Shown here: piece by piece, positions 28,030 through 37,708 of the stretch
How the letters are laid out: every line of letters begins with the position of its first letter
Numbering within the stretch: position 1 is the first letter of the stretch
Origin: Panulirus ornatus
Taxonomy: Eukaryota; Arthropoda; Malacostraca; Decapoda; Palinuridae
DNA length: 64,000 bases
Reading direction: 5' to 3'
NCBI RefSeq assembly: GCF_036320965.1
Contig: NC_092250.1
Span: 10,877,600-10,941,599 of the forward strand
Made by a program: the position numbers and the translations under genes
Notes under the pieces: generated by a model
The model's database searches: none
The model's input: only the letters and a program-made list of their open reading frames with translations
What the model was told of the DNA's origin: nothing

Positions 28030-28552
28030 AATGCTCTCCAATAGCCTGGTGGGTTTTGACCGGTCTGGACCCCGTTGCTTATGTATATGAGAGGAAGGGT
28101 ACTCGATTACTGATAATCGAAAGGTCATTTCCCTATTAGGGGCTATCATAGCCAAGTGGTTAGCGTTCCCAGCTTCTATGCAAAAATTCGGGTTCGAATC
28201 CTTGCTGTTGGAGGGCATTCGGTACTCTTTGAAGATTGTGCTTTCATATCCACTATATTTGTGTTCATATACCTCCATGTGTGACAGTAAATTCAGTAAA
28301 ATTGCTGGTATTGCGAGCCTGATGGGATTTGACTGGTGTAAACCACGTTGCTTATGGATGTGAGACGAGAGATACTCGATCACTAGTAATATAATAGTCA
28401 TTTTCCTATTAGGGGCGATCATAGCCGAGAGATTAGCGTTCCTAGCTACCTCAGAAAAGTCCGGGTTCGAATCCTTGCTGCTGGAGGGCATTATGTGTTC
28501 TATGAAAAGAGCGCGTTCATATGCACTATATTCTTGTACATATATATATATA
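28030..28552 (+). mobile_element. Dimeric tRNA-derived SINE ending in TA repeats
   Basis: Two tandem related units of 273 bp spacing. Each has an A box (TAGCCAAGTGG at 28,149-28,159; TAGCCGAGAGA at 28,422-28,432) and a B box (GGTTCGAATCC at 28,191-28,201 and 28,464-28,474), preceded by a GTTGCTTATG-type head. The second unit ends in a short TA run (28,539-28,552). Neither unit looks like a functional tRNA: the stems flanking the boxes do not match well. Confidence 0.8.
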
Positions 28553-29755
28553 TAATTTTTCTGTTCATTATTTGTTTATCATAGTTGACCGCCGTTTCCG
28601 GCGTCCGCGAGGTAGTGCCAGGAAACAGACGAAGAACGACCCCTTCCACTCATATACACATACATAAACGCCCACACGCATAAGTATACATACATTTACA
28701 TATCAACATGTACACATGTACTTATTCATACTTGCTACCTTCCCGGCTTCACCCCGCCCCACAGGAAACAGTATCGCTACTTCCCGCTTCAGCACGGTAG
28801 CACCAGGAAAAGAGACAAAAAAGGCCACATGTGTTCACACTCAGTCTCTAGCTGTCATGTGTAATGCATTAAAACCATAGCTCCCTATCCATATCCAGGC
28901 CCCACAGACCTTTCCATGATCTACACCAGACGTTTCACATGCCCTGGTTTAGTCGACCCCAGTATGCTACATCGTTCCAATTCACTCTATTCCTTGCACG
29001 CCTTTCACCCTCCTGTATGTTCAGACCCCGATCGCTTCAAATCCTTTTCACTCCAGTTCCTTCCACCTCCAATTTGGTCTTCCACTTCTTGTTCCCTCCA
29101 CCTCTGACATATATATCCTCTTTGTCAACCTTTCTTCACTTATTCTCTTCACATGGCCAAACAATTTCAACACACCCTCTTCTGCTCTCTCAAGAATACT
29201 CTCTTTATTTCCACGCATCTCATTCATCCTCTCATTTCTTATTCAAGCAAACCACCTCACACCACATATTGTCCTCAAACATTTCATTTGCAAAGCATAC
29301 ACTCTCCTCCGCACAACCCTGTCTATAGCCCATGCCTCGCATCCATATAGCATTGCTGGAGCTACTATTACTTCAAATATATCCATTTTTGCCCTCCGAA
29401 TTAACGTTCTCTATTTTTACACATTTGTCATCGCTTCCAGAACCTTCGCCCGCTCCCCCAACCATTGATTCACTTCCGCTTCCATGGTTCCATTAGCTGC
29501 TAAGTCCATTCCCAGAAATCTAAAACTCAGTCACCTGCTTCTGCAGTTTATCTCGAATCAGCCATCAGTGCTCTGTCATCAGATAAACAACTGACTCACT
29601 ACCCAGACACTCTCATACCCAACACACTGCATACTCGCCCCTCCCTCCAAAGCCCTTGCATTGATCTCCCTAACAACTCCATCCATAAACAAATTAAACA
29701 ACCAAGGGGACATCTTACACCCCTGTTAGCTGAGACAGCACAAGCAACTGAGTGC
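28553..29755 (-). mobile_element. RTE-like LINE copy 6, subfamily B, diverged
   Basis: Minus-strand copy with both subfamily B 3' hairpins (outer 28,590-28,617; inner near 28,770-28,797), the long 3' UTR, and RT back to the [14 protein letters not shown] region. Many substitutions; an internal deletion near 29,524 joins the YLGVDL codons to the [10 protein letters not shown] codons. No long open frame remains. Confidence 0.85.
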
Positions 29756-29768
29756 CCTAAACAATAAA

Positions 29769-30495
29769 GTGAAGTCTTTTAGATACCTGTAAGAGGACTT
29801 GGCAGCGAATGGAACCATGGAAGCGGAAGTGAGTTATAGGGTGGGGGAGGGTTCGAAGGTTCTGGGAGCGTTGACTAATGGGTGGAAATAATGAACGTTA
29901 TCTCGGAAAGCAGAAATGGGTATGTTTGAAGCAGTTGCAGTCCCAGGAATGTTATATGGATCCAAGGCATGGACTGTAGATAGGGTTGTGCGGAGAAGGG
30001 TGAGTGTGAAATGAAATGTTTGAGTACAACATGTGGTGTTAGGTGGTTTGATCGAATAAGTAATTAAAGACTAAGAGAGATGTGTGGTAATAAAAAGATT
30101 GTGAATGAGAGAGCAGAAGAGGGTGTGCTGAAATAGGTTTGGACGTATGGAGAGGATGAGTGAAGAAAGGTTGACAAATGGTTATTTGTGTCAGAGGAGA
30201 AGAGAACAAGGTGAACGGGATGACCAAATTGGAGATGGAAGGATAAAGGGAAAACAAGTTTGTGCCATCGGAAGATGAAAGGCATGCACGGGATATGATG
30301 AATTTGAAAGATATGGTATACTTAGGTCGAAGTGCTGTTAGTGGACTGTACCATGTGAGATCTGGAAATGGATAGGGAGCTGTGGTTTTGGTGAATTACA
30401 CATGACAGCTAGAGAATTGATGTGAACGGATGTGGCCTTTTCCGTCTTCTCCCGGCGTTACCTCGCTTCTGCGGGAAACGATGATCAGATATAAA

Positions 30496-30497
<2 letters not shown>
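29769..30497 (+). mobile_element. RTE-like LINE copy 7, C-terminus and short 3' end, diverged
   Basis: Plus-strand copy from the [13 protein letters not shown] region to a 3' UTR that ends right after the inner-type hairpin (about 30,455-30,482), then (TA)n. It stands head to head with copy 6. Multiple stops and indels (for example codons lost in VDVLEM). Confidence 0.83.

Positions 30498-30562
<65 letters not shown>
30498..30562. repeat. (TA)n microsatellite
   Basis: TA run between the 3' end of copy 7 and the poly(T) side of the short non-autonomous element at 30,563. Confidence 0.97.
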
Positions 30563-30578
<16 letters not shown>

Positions 30579-30803
30579 CATACTATTCGCCATTTCCCGC
30601 AATAGCGAGGTAGCGTTAAGAACAGAGGACTGGGCCTTTTTTGGAATATCCTCACCTGGCCCCCTCTGTTCCTTCTTTTGGAAAATTAAAAAAAAAAAAA
30701 AAAGAGAGAGGGGAGGATTTCCAGCCCCCCGCTCCCTCCCCTTTTAGTCGCCTTCTACGACACGCAGGGAATACGTGGGATGTATTCTTAATCTCCTATC
30801 CCC

Positions 30804-30808
<5 letters not shown>
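30563..30808 (-). mobile_element. LINE-derived short non-autonomous element (SINE-M), copy 1
   Basis: About 245 bp. On the minus strand it starts TATCCCTGGGGATAGGAG, runs through GTGTCGTAGAAGGCGACTAA and a G-rich stretch (the LINE 5' leader, compare 56,639-56,755), a T/A-rich middle, GAGGACTGGGCC-type sequence, and the terminal hairpin (30,588-30,615), ending in poly(A). It has no coding frame. Head and hairpin shared with the LINE suggest mobilisation in trans. Confidence 0.85.

Positions 30809-30866
<58 letters not shown>
30809..30866. repeat. (TA)n microsatellite
   Basis: Lies between the 5' head of SINE-M copy 1 and the truncated 5' end of LINE copy 8. Confidence 0.97.
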
Positions 30867-32930
30867 CGGAGATGGAGTGAATATTTTGAAGGTTTTTTGG
30901 ATGTGTTTGATGATAGAGTGGCAGATGTAGGGTGTTTTGGTCGGGATGGTGTGCAAAGTGAGAGGGTCAAGGAGAATGGTCTTTGAACAGAGAAGAGGTA
31001 GTGAAAGCTTGGCGGATGATGGAAGCCGGCAAGGCGGCGGGATTGGATGGTATTGTAGTGGAATTTATGAAAAAAAGGGGGGTGACTGTGTTGCTGATTG
31101 GTTGGTAAGGATATTCAGTGTATGTATGGATCATGGAGAAGTACCTCAGGATTGGCGGAATGCATACATAGTGCCATTGCACAAAGGCAAAGGGGATAAA
31201 GGTGAGTTTTCAAATTACAGAGGCATAAGTTTGATGAATATTCCTGGGAAGTTATATGGGGGGTATTGATTGAAAGGGTAAAGACATGTACAGAGCATCA
31301 GATTGGATAAGCGCAGTGTGGTTTCAGAAGTGGCAGAGGATGTGTGATCAGGTGTTTGCTTTGAAGAATGTATGTGAGAAATACTTAGAAAAACAGATGG
31401 TTTTGAGCGTAGCATTTATGGATCTGGAAAAGGCATATGATAGGGTGGATAGAGATGATTTTTGGAAGGTTATATGAGTATATGGTGTGGGAGGTAAGTT
31501 GCTAGAAGCAATGAAAAGTTTTTACCACGGATGTGAGGCATGTGTACGAGTAGGAAGAGAGGAAAGAGATTGGTTCTCAGTGAATGTCTGTTAGCGGCGG
31601 GTGCGTGATGTCTCCATGGTTGTTTAATTAGTTTAGGGATGGGGTGGTTTTGGAGGTAAATGCAAGAGTTTTGGAGAGAGGGAAAAATATGCAGTCCGTT
31701 GTGGATGAGAGGGCTTGAAAAGTGAGTCAGTTGTTGTTCGCTGATGATACAGCGCTGGTGGGTGATTCGGGCGAGAAACTGCAGAAGTTGGTGACTGAGT
31801 TTGGTAAAGTTTGTGAAAGAAGAAAGTTGAGAGTAAATGTAAATAAGAGCAAGGGGGTTGAGGGATAAGTCAGTAGGGAGGTAAGTTTGAATGGAGAAAT
31901 ACTGGAGGAAGTGAAGTGTTTTAGATATTTGAGAGTGGACTTAGCAGCGGATGGAACCATGGAAGCGGAAGTGAGTCACTGGGTGGGGGAGGGAGTGAAG
32001 ATTCTGGGAGTGTTGAAGAGTGAGTGGAAAACGACACACCTTATCTCGCGAGAGCAAAAATGTGTATGTTTGAAGGAATAGTGGTTCCAACAATGATATA
32101 TGGTTGCGAGGCATAGGCTATGGATAGGGTTGTGCGGAGGAGGGTGTATGTGTTGGAAATGAAATGTTTGATCGAGCAAGTAATGAAAGGGTAAGAGAGA
32201 TGTGTGGTATAAAAAGAGTGTGGTTGAGAGAGCAGAAGAGGGTGTGTTGAAATGGTTTGGACTCATGGAGAGAATGAGTGAGGAAAGATTGAAAAAGAGG
32301 ATATATATGTGCCAGAGGTGGAGGGAAGAATGAAAGGCGGGAGACAAAAATGGAGGTGGAAGGATGAAGTGACGAAGATTTTGAGCGATCGAGGCCTGAA
32401 CATACAGGAGGGTGAAAAACGTGCAAGGAATAGAGTTGGAAAGATGTGGTGTATCGGGGTCAACTTGCTGTCTGTGAATTGAACCAGGGCACGGGAAGCG
32501 TCTAGGGTAGACTATGGAAAGGTCTGTGAGGCCTGTATATGGAAAGGGAGCTGTGGTTTCGATGCATTACACATGACAGTTGGAGACTGAGTGTGAACGA
32601 ATGTAGCCTTTTTCGTCTGTCTTTGGCGCTGCCTCGCTGGAGGGGTGGGGGGATTCTATTTATTGTGTGGCGGGTTGGAGACGAGAATGGATGAAGGCAG
32701 CAAGTATGGATATGTACATGTATATATATGTATATCTGTGTATGTATATGTATATGTATGTATACGTTGAAATTTATCTGTGTGTATATGTGCGTGTGTG
32801 GGCGTTTATGTATATACATGTGTATGCAGTTGGGTTGGGCCATTTCCTCGTCTGTTTCCTTGCGCTACCTCCCTAACGCGGGAGACGGCGGTTGAATATT
32901 ATAAAAAGAATAGATTATATATATATATAA
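30867..32930 (+). mobile_element. RTE-like LINE copy 8, subfamily B, 5'-truncated
   Basis: Plus-strand copy starting at the RRRWSEYFEGLL region directly at (TA)n and ending with the long subfamily B 3' UTR, the outer hairpin (32,863-32,890) and a short TA run (32,917-32,929). The inner hairpin near 32,620-32,650 is decayed. Confidence 0.88.
30868..32480 (+). pseudogene. LINE RT, multiply disrupted
   Basis: RT blocks can be followed in order but the frame changes several times (open pieces at 30,937-31,269, 31,286-31,477 and 31,887-32,081). The GRVLIERVK segment has lost a base near 31,265, GQCGFRSG has a frame disruption near 31,310, and further stops interrupt the C-terminus. The FADD box (about 31,737-31,748) is intact as sequence. 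Confidence 0.82.
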
Positions 32931-32944
32931 AATACTAGCTTAAG

Positions 32945-33040
32945 CCAGGTACCCAATTCTTCGACCAGCCCCAAGGGGAAGATGAAGAGCTGGGTGTACT
33001 GTGGACCTTTCGCTGCGACCGAGATTCAAACCTCTGGTCA
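32945..33040 (-). mobile_element. tRNA-derived SINE fragment
   Basis: Shares AAGAGCTGGGT and the degenerate B-box complement GAGATTCAAACCTC with the SINE at 24,130-24,271, same orientation. A-box end missing. Confidence 0.6.
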
Positions 33041-34859
33041 TCAAACAAATTGATATTGACCCATTCGTTGTGTGATATGTCATTATGAGGGATCATCTAG
33101 CTAACTTCGAGAATAGGTAAGAAACATCGTAATGCCCCACCACTCCCACGTAACAGAATGATTAGGTCTACGTTGTCCCTGGTTGTAAAGGTTCCCGTAC
33201 TGTGGCTTATTACCTCATTGGAATGAAGAGTTATCTGCTTCAAGAGTTGAGGTCTCGCCCCACACACCATGTATAGGGGCAAAGCATTATTCCTGGCAGA
33301 TTTTTCCGGGTATGTCGGGAACAGCGTCTCGTACATCACTGTCTGTATGGACACTCCGACACGTAACTACTGGAAAATTATCGTTGGAGGACGGGTTCCT
33401 GCCTGGAACTTTGCTAGTAGATAGTTGTCGTCCGGTAGGACATAAAGACGTTTCATCCCCAGTAAGTGAACTGCTGCGTCTACCTCGAGGAATACCTGTG
33501 GCCTTGTGAAAAGAGAGAGAGCATCTCCGTTGTGACGGAACGAAAACTAGCAGGGGAGTCCACACAATGAAGAGGCAAACACATGGAAAAACAAATCAAG
33601 GGCAACCCAGAGCTCATCGAGTGGCAATGCACAACTTGGTCACTTGTGCACCTAACTACGGCTACACTCTGGAGCACTCAAAAGTGTCTATGAAAATCTG
33701 ACTTTTTCCAGTCAATCATGATTTTCATCTGACAGACAAAATTGAATGTCATTTAGGATTAGGTGGATGGGGAGGAGGGGTATTAGATTTTCTCTCCTGT
33801 GATGGACACAATCATTAAAAACTTCTTCAAAAGATTAAGACCTTCACCCACCTTCTACGCTGACTGCCTCAACCAGCAAGAATCTGCAGCTCACACAATG
33901 ATTCCATCCACACGTACGTAGGAGCGAGGTGCTCACAGGACAAGGTCCTACCAGCTTCTTTCATCAGTTTGAGAGTGGGTGTAGAACAGCACCCACGTGC
34001 TAATGCAAGGCTGTCTATATAACTCAGGTAGGAGTCCCTTACGTATACCCCCTTTACGTAAGTCACTTGGACCTTCTACCACAGAAGTAAAGATCTCGTC
34101 CCGTGATCGATCCGTCTTCTTGACCTGTTCCCCTTGAAGTGATATTCTTAACTGCAAGCTATCCAGTGCCAAAAACAACGATGGAACACAAATTACATGG
34201 TACATATATCATAACACTCATTTGAGCCCAGCCTACATACAGAGGAGATGAATATACACATTAGAGAAGAGGACATTTACCGTTACACATTGGCGTAAGT
34301 GACGCTCAACTTTTCTGCACTTCATAAAATACCAACTCAGTCAACGTATAGGATGTTACCGGACTCCTCCAGCTCGTGCTTACGCCGCGGGTGAAAAGCC
34401 ACCTTTGGCGAGTCTATATCACTGGGTGTCAAAGAACATGTCACTCCAAAAGGTTTACATTTCCCTCCTGCTAGAAATAGTACAGCCTTGGGTTCCAGGA
34501 ACCTTTAGAAAGGTCGTAGGTAACACCAGGACTCGCATGAATTTGTCTTGGGGTAACTGTAAGTAAAATGAATTAGTTTATAGAAAATGGGGCAGTGATA
34601 CATTCATTTGCTTAATTCGTAAATTTTCTCAAGAGAGCTCACTTTCCACAAGCGATTATATATCCTTTAATATTTTTTCTGCTTCAAAGAAAGGATTCTG
34701 AAGGAAGACGCTTGCCTTGGAAAGAAGCGACTCGGATTCTTTCCTTTCGAAAGAAAATTTCCTCTTGTCCGTTTAGAAATGTGGTCTTGGAGGTTCAATT
34801 CCTGAGGAGTGGGGGATAAAAGGCAGGATTTAGCCGCTCGCTAACCAGGGATGAGCTTT
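33041..34859. other. Unassigned sequence with weak minus-strand exon-like pieces
   Basis: Minus-strand open frames at 33,565-33,287, 34,066-33,869 and 34,205-33,948 lack recognised domains. A minus-strand stretch of about 55 codons (about 34,507-34,338) reads as plausible protein (pieces FLEPKAVLFLAGGKCKPFGV and HPRRKHELEESGNILYVD) and ends at a stop. Just upstream at about 34,556, TTACTTACAG could be an acceptor. Because the other frames are also partly open, this stays a candidate. Confidence 0.3.
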
Positions 34860-35170
34860 ACACACTCGGCTGAAATGCCTCCTCCGCTCCGCTCCCTTTA
34901 GTCCTTATCACTGATTCAATGTGCATCACACAGTCAATAGCAGCTATCATCACTTCGCTTGGGAATCGTTTTACCCCAACGATATCTGACCATCTGTAAG
35001 AAAGGAAAGAAAGAAAAGAATTAGATATTCCTCTGAAGTTAGCTTATCTATTTATCCCCTCTGTCTACGGTCATCCTTGCCGCAGTTACTTGATGTAAAT
35101 ACTTACAAAATGATAGTAAACGGAGACAGGTGTTTGCGATATCGAAGAAGGGTTGCTGGTGAACGGCGAT
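34860..35170 (-). other. Candidate transcript start: exon, 113-bp intron, second exon
   Basis: On the minus strand, downstream of the TATA box, an untranslated-looking exon ends at 35,107 with TTTT|GTAAGT. A 113-bp intron (35,106-34,994) ends in a strong pyrimidine tract plus TTACAG, and the next exon begins with ATGGTCAGATATCG at 34,993. That ATG opens only 19 codons; another frame of the exon is open for about 45 codons (WSDIVGVKRFPSEVMIAA and onward). The product is unknown and it may be non-coding. Confidence 0.3.
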
Positions 35171-35192
35171 GGAACGGGGTCGAGAAGTGAGA

Positions 35193-35200
35193 CTTATATA
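35193..35200 (-). promoter_or_regulatory. Candidate TATA box
   Basis: The minus strand reads CCCTATATAAGTC, a strong TATA match, about 90 bp upstream of a consensus splice donor at 35,106. A start site would be expected near 35,165-35,172. Supported by its position only. Confidence 0.35.
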
Positions 35201-35872
35201 GGGCTGGATTAGCTACGAAGGAACAGAGAAGAACAGTCAGTGCACGAGTGGAGATGGTAAGTTAAGAACGCTTGACACCAGTCGAATGGTGGAGAGAAGG
35301 AATAGATCTGAGGAACATATTGTTCGATTGATAGACACCCAGTTGGAGGCGGAATAGACATGGAGCATTTTCGGGTTGTAGAAATGTCTTAAGTAAAGGA
35401 TATTTCATTATATGATCCTTGTCTTAGATGTTAGCTTCTCTGGGGATGCAGGCAATAGCTGATTTCGAAGAATGTAAATATATTCGAGTTAACTTTAACC
35501 CAAGAGAGCGTAGGAATACGAGAGTGTCAGTGGTTTTCGTCTTTTAAGATGCTACGAACGAGCGGAGAGATAAGTCGATGAAGTCGCATCTTGGGGAGGA
35601 TTTTAATAATCCGGTTTAACACAGCAAGTTCAAGCTCATTTCAGACCTTATTTTTCATAATTAGGAATGCACTATTTTGTAAGTCAAATATCAGCTTCTT
35701 TTACATAACATGCGGTGATCAGGCCAAAGGATTTATTCAGGGATTTTCACAAGTTTACATTGTGCCAACTGACACATGACTTACCGTGCGCCGTCCCAGG
35801 TGACATGAGTGCTTCATATATTGATATTCATTAAACCATTGTGGAGTACTGTCATTCTGAAGAGTGAAGCAA

Positions 35873-35874
<2 letters not shown>
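35201..35874. other. Unassigned sequence
   Basis: No supported gene or repeat. If the TATA call is right, the first few hundred bases would be upstream promoter sequence of a minus-strand gene. Confidence 0.4.

Positions 35875-35920
<46 letters not shown>
35875..35920. repeat. (TA)n microsatellite
   Basis: Short TA run with one ATGT, beside the hairpin end of SINE-M copy 2. Confidence 0.96.
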
Positions 35921-36164
35921 CTTTTCTTTCTTTCATACTATTCGCCATTTCCCGCGTTAGCGAGGTAGCGTTAAGAACAAAGGACTGGGCCTTTGAGGGA
36001 AAATCCTCACCTGGCCCTCTTCTCTGTTCCTTCTTTTGGAAAATTAAAAAAAAAAAAAAGAGAGGGGAGGATTTCCAGCCACCCGCTCCCTCCCCTTTTA
36101 GTCGCCTTCTACGACACGCAGGGAATACGTGGGAAGTATTCTTTCTCCCCTATCCCCAGGGATA
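35921..36164 (-). mobile_element. LINE-derived short non-autonomous element (SINE-M), copy 2
   Basis: Same architecture as copy 1: minus-strand head TATCCCTGGGGATAGGGG near 36,164, GTGTCGTAGAAGGCGACTAA, poly-pyrimidine middle, GCCCAGTCCTTTG-type sequence, hairpin at 35,943-35,970. It is flanked by (TA)n on both sides. Differences from copy 1 are few. Confidence 0.86.

Positions 36165-36211
<47 letters not shown>
36165..36211. repeat. (TA)n microsatellite
   Basis: Separates the head of SINE-M copy 2 from the tail of LINE copy 9. Confidence 0.97.
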
Positions 36212-36224
<13 letters not shown>

Positions 36225-37525
36225 CTTTTTTTTTGCCGCTGTCTCCCGCGTTTGCGAGGTAGCGCAAGGAAACAGACGAAAGAAATGGCCCAACCCACCC
36301 CCATACACATGTATATACATACACGTCCACACACGCAAATATACATACCTACACAGCTTTCTATGGTTTACCCCAGACGCTTCACATGCCCTGATTCAAT
36401 CCACTGACAGCACGTCAACCCCGGTATACCACATCGATCCAATTCACTCTATTCCTTGCCCTCCTTTCACCCTCCTGCATGTTCAGGCCCCGAACACACA
36501 AAATCTTTTTCACTCCATCTTTCCACCTCCAATTTGGTCTCCCACTTCTCCTCGTTCCCTCCACCTCCGACACATATATCCTCTTGGTCAATCTTTCCTC
36601 ACTCATTCTCTCCATGTGCCCAAACCATTTCAAAACACCCTCTTCTGCTCTCTCAACCACGCTCTTTTTATTTCCACACATCTCTCTTACCCTTACGTTA
36701 CTTACTCGATCAAACCACCTCACACCACACATTGTCCTCAAACATCTCATTTCCAGCACATCCACCCTCCTGCGCACAACTCTATCCATAGCCCACGCCT
36801 CGCAACCATACAAAATTGTTGGAACCACTATTCCTTCAAACATACCCATTTTTGCTTTCCGAGATAATGTTCTCGACTTCCACACAGTCTTCAAGGCCCC
36901 CAGGATTTTCGCCCCCTCCCCCACCCTATGATCCACTTCCGCTTCCATGGTTCCATCCGCTGCCAGATCCACTCCCAGATATCTAAAACACTTTACTTCC
37001 TCCAGTTTTTCTCCATTCAAACTTACCTCCTAATTGACTTGACCCTCAACCCTGCTGTACCTAATAACCTTGCTCTTATTCACATTTACTCTTAACTTTC
37101 TTCTTTCACACACTTTACCAAACTCAGTCACCAGCTTCTGCAGTTTCTCACATGAATCAGCCACCAGCGCTGTATCATCAGCGAACAACACCTGACTCAC
37201 TTCCCAAGCTCTCTCATCCACAACAGACTTCATACTTGCTCCTCTTTCCAAAACTCTTGCATTCACCTCCCTAACATCCCCATTCATAAACAAATTAAAC
37301 AACCATGGAGACATCACACACCCCTGTCGCAAACCTACATTCACTGAGAACCAATCACTTTCCTCTCTTCCTACACGTACACATGCCTTACAACCTCGAT
37401 AAAAACTTTTCACTGCTTCTAACAACTTGCCTCCCACACCATATATTCTTAATACCTTCCACAGAGCATCTCTATCAACTCTATCATATGCCTTCTCCAG
37501 ATCCATAAATGCTACATACAAATCC

Positions 37526-37528
<3 letters not shown>
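36212..37528 (-). mobile_element. RTE-like LINE copy 9, subfamily A, 5'-truncated
   Basis: Minus-strand copy with A-rich tail (poly(T) on plus, 36,211-36,234), hairpin 36,237-36,264, short 3' UTR, and RT back to [17 protein letters not shown], where (TA)n begins. Both ends lie in (TA)n. Confidence 0.9.
36415..37527 (-). pseudogene. LINE RT palm to C-terminus with one nonsense mutation
   Basis: Open apart from a single Trp-to-stop change at 37,030-37,032 ([13 protein letters not shown]). It retains [28 protein letters not shown] and [10 protein letters not shown]. 5'-truncated within the palm, so no start codon. Confidence 0.85.

Positions 37529-37594
<66 letters not shown>
37529..37594. repeat. 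(TA)n microsatellite
   Basis: Left half of a pair of TA runs surrounding a 48-bp SINE scrap. Confidence 0.97.
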
Positions 37595-37595
<1 letters not shown>

Positions 37596-37597
<2 letters not shown>

Positions 37598-37641
37598 GTG
37601 TCACAGGGGTCCCGGGTTCGATAATAGTTGTTGGAGGTTTG

Positions 37642-37643
<2 letters not shown>
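37596..37643 (+). mobile_element. tRNA-type SINE scrap enclosed by (TA)n
   Basis: Contains GGGTTCGATAATAG, a B-box-like word, and TTGTTGGAGG, matching the sequence just after the B box of the SINE at 28,191. Only the B-box side remains. Confidence 0.5.

Positions 37644-37644
<1 letters not shown>

Positions 37645-37705
<61 letters not shown>
37645..37705. repeat. (TA)n microsatellite
   Basis: Right half of the pair; adjoins the 3' end of LINE copy 10. Confidence 0.97.

Positions 37706-37708
<3 letters not shown>

Noticed and set aside
28141..28215. A functional tRNA gene at the A-box/B-box pair
   Set aside because: The promoter boxes are good, but acceptor and anticodon arms do not pair convincingly, and the unit is repeated 273 bp later with SINE-type flanks.
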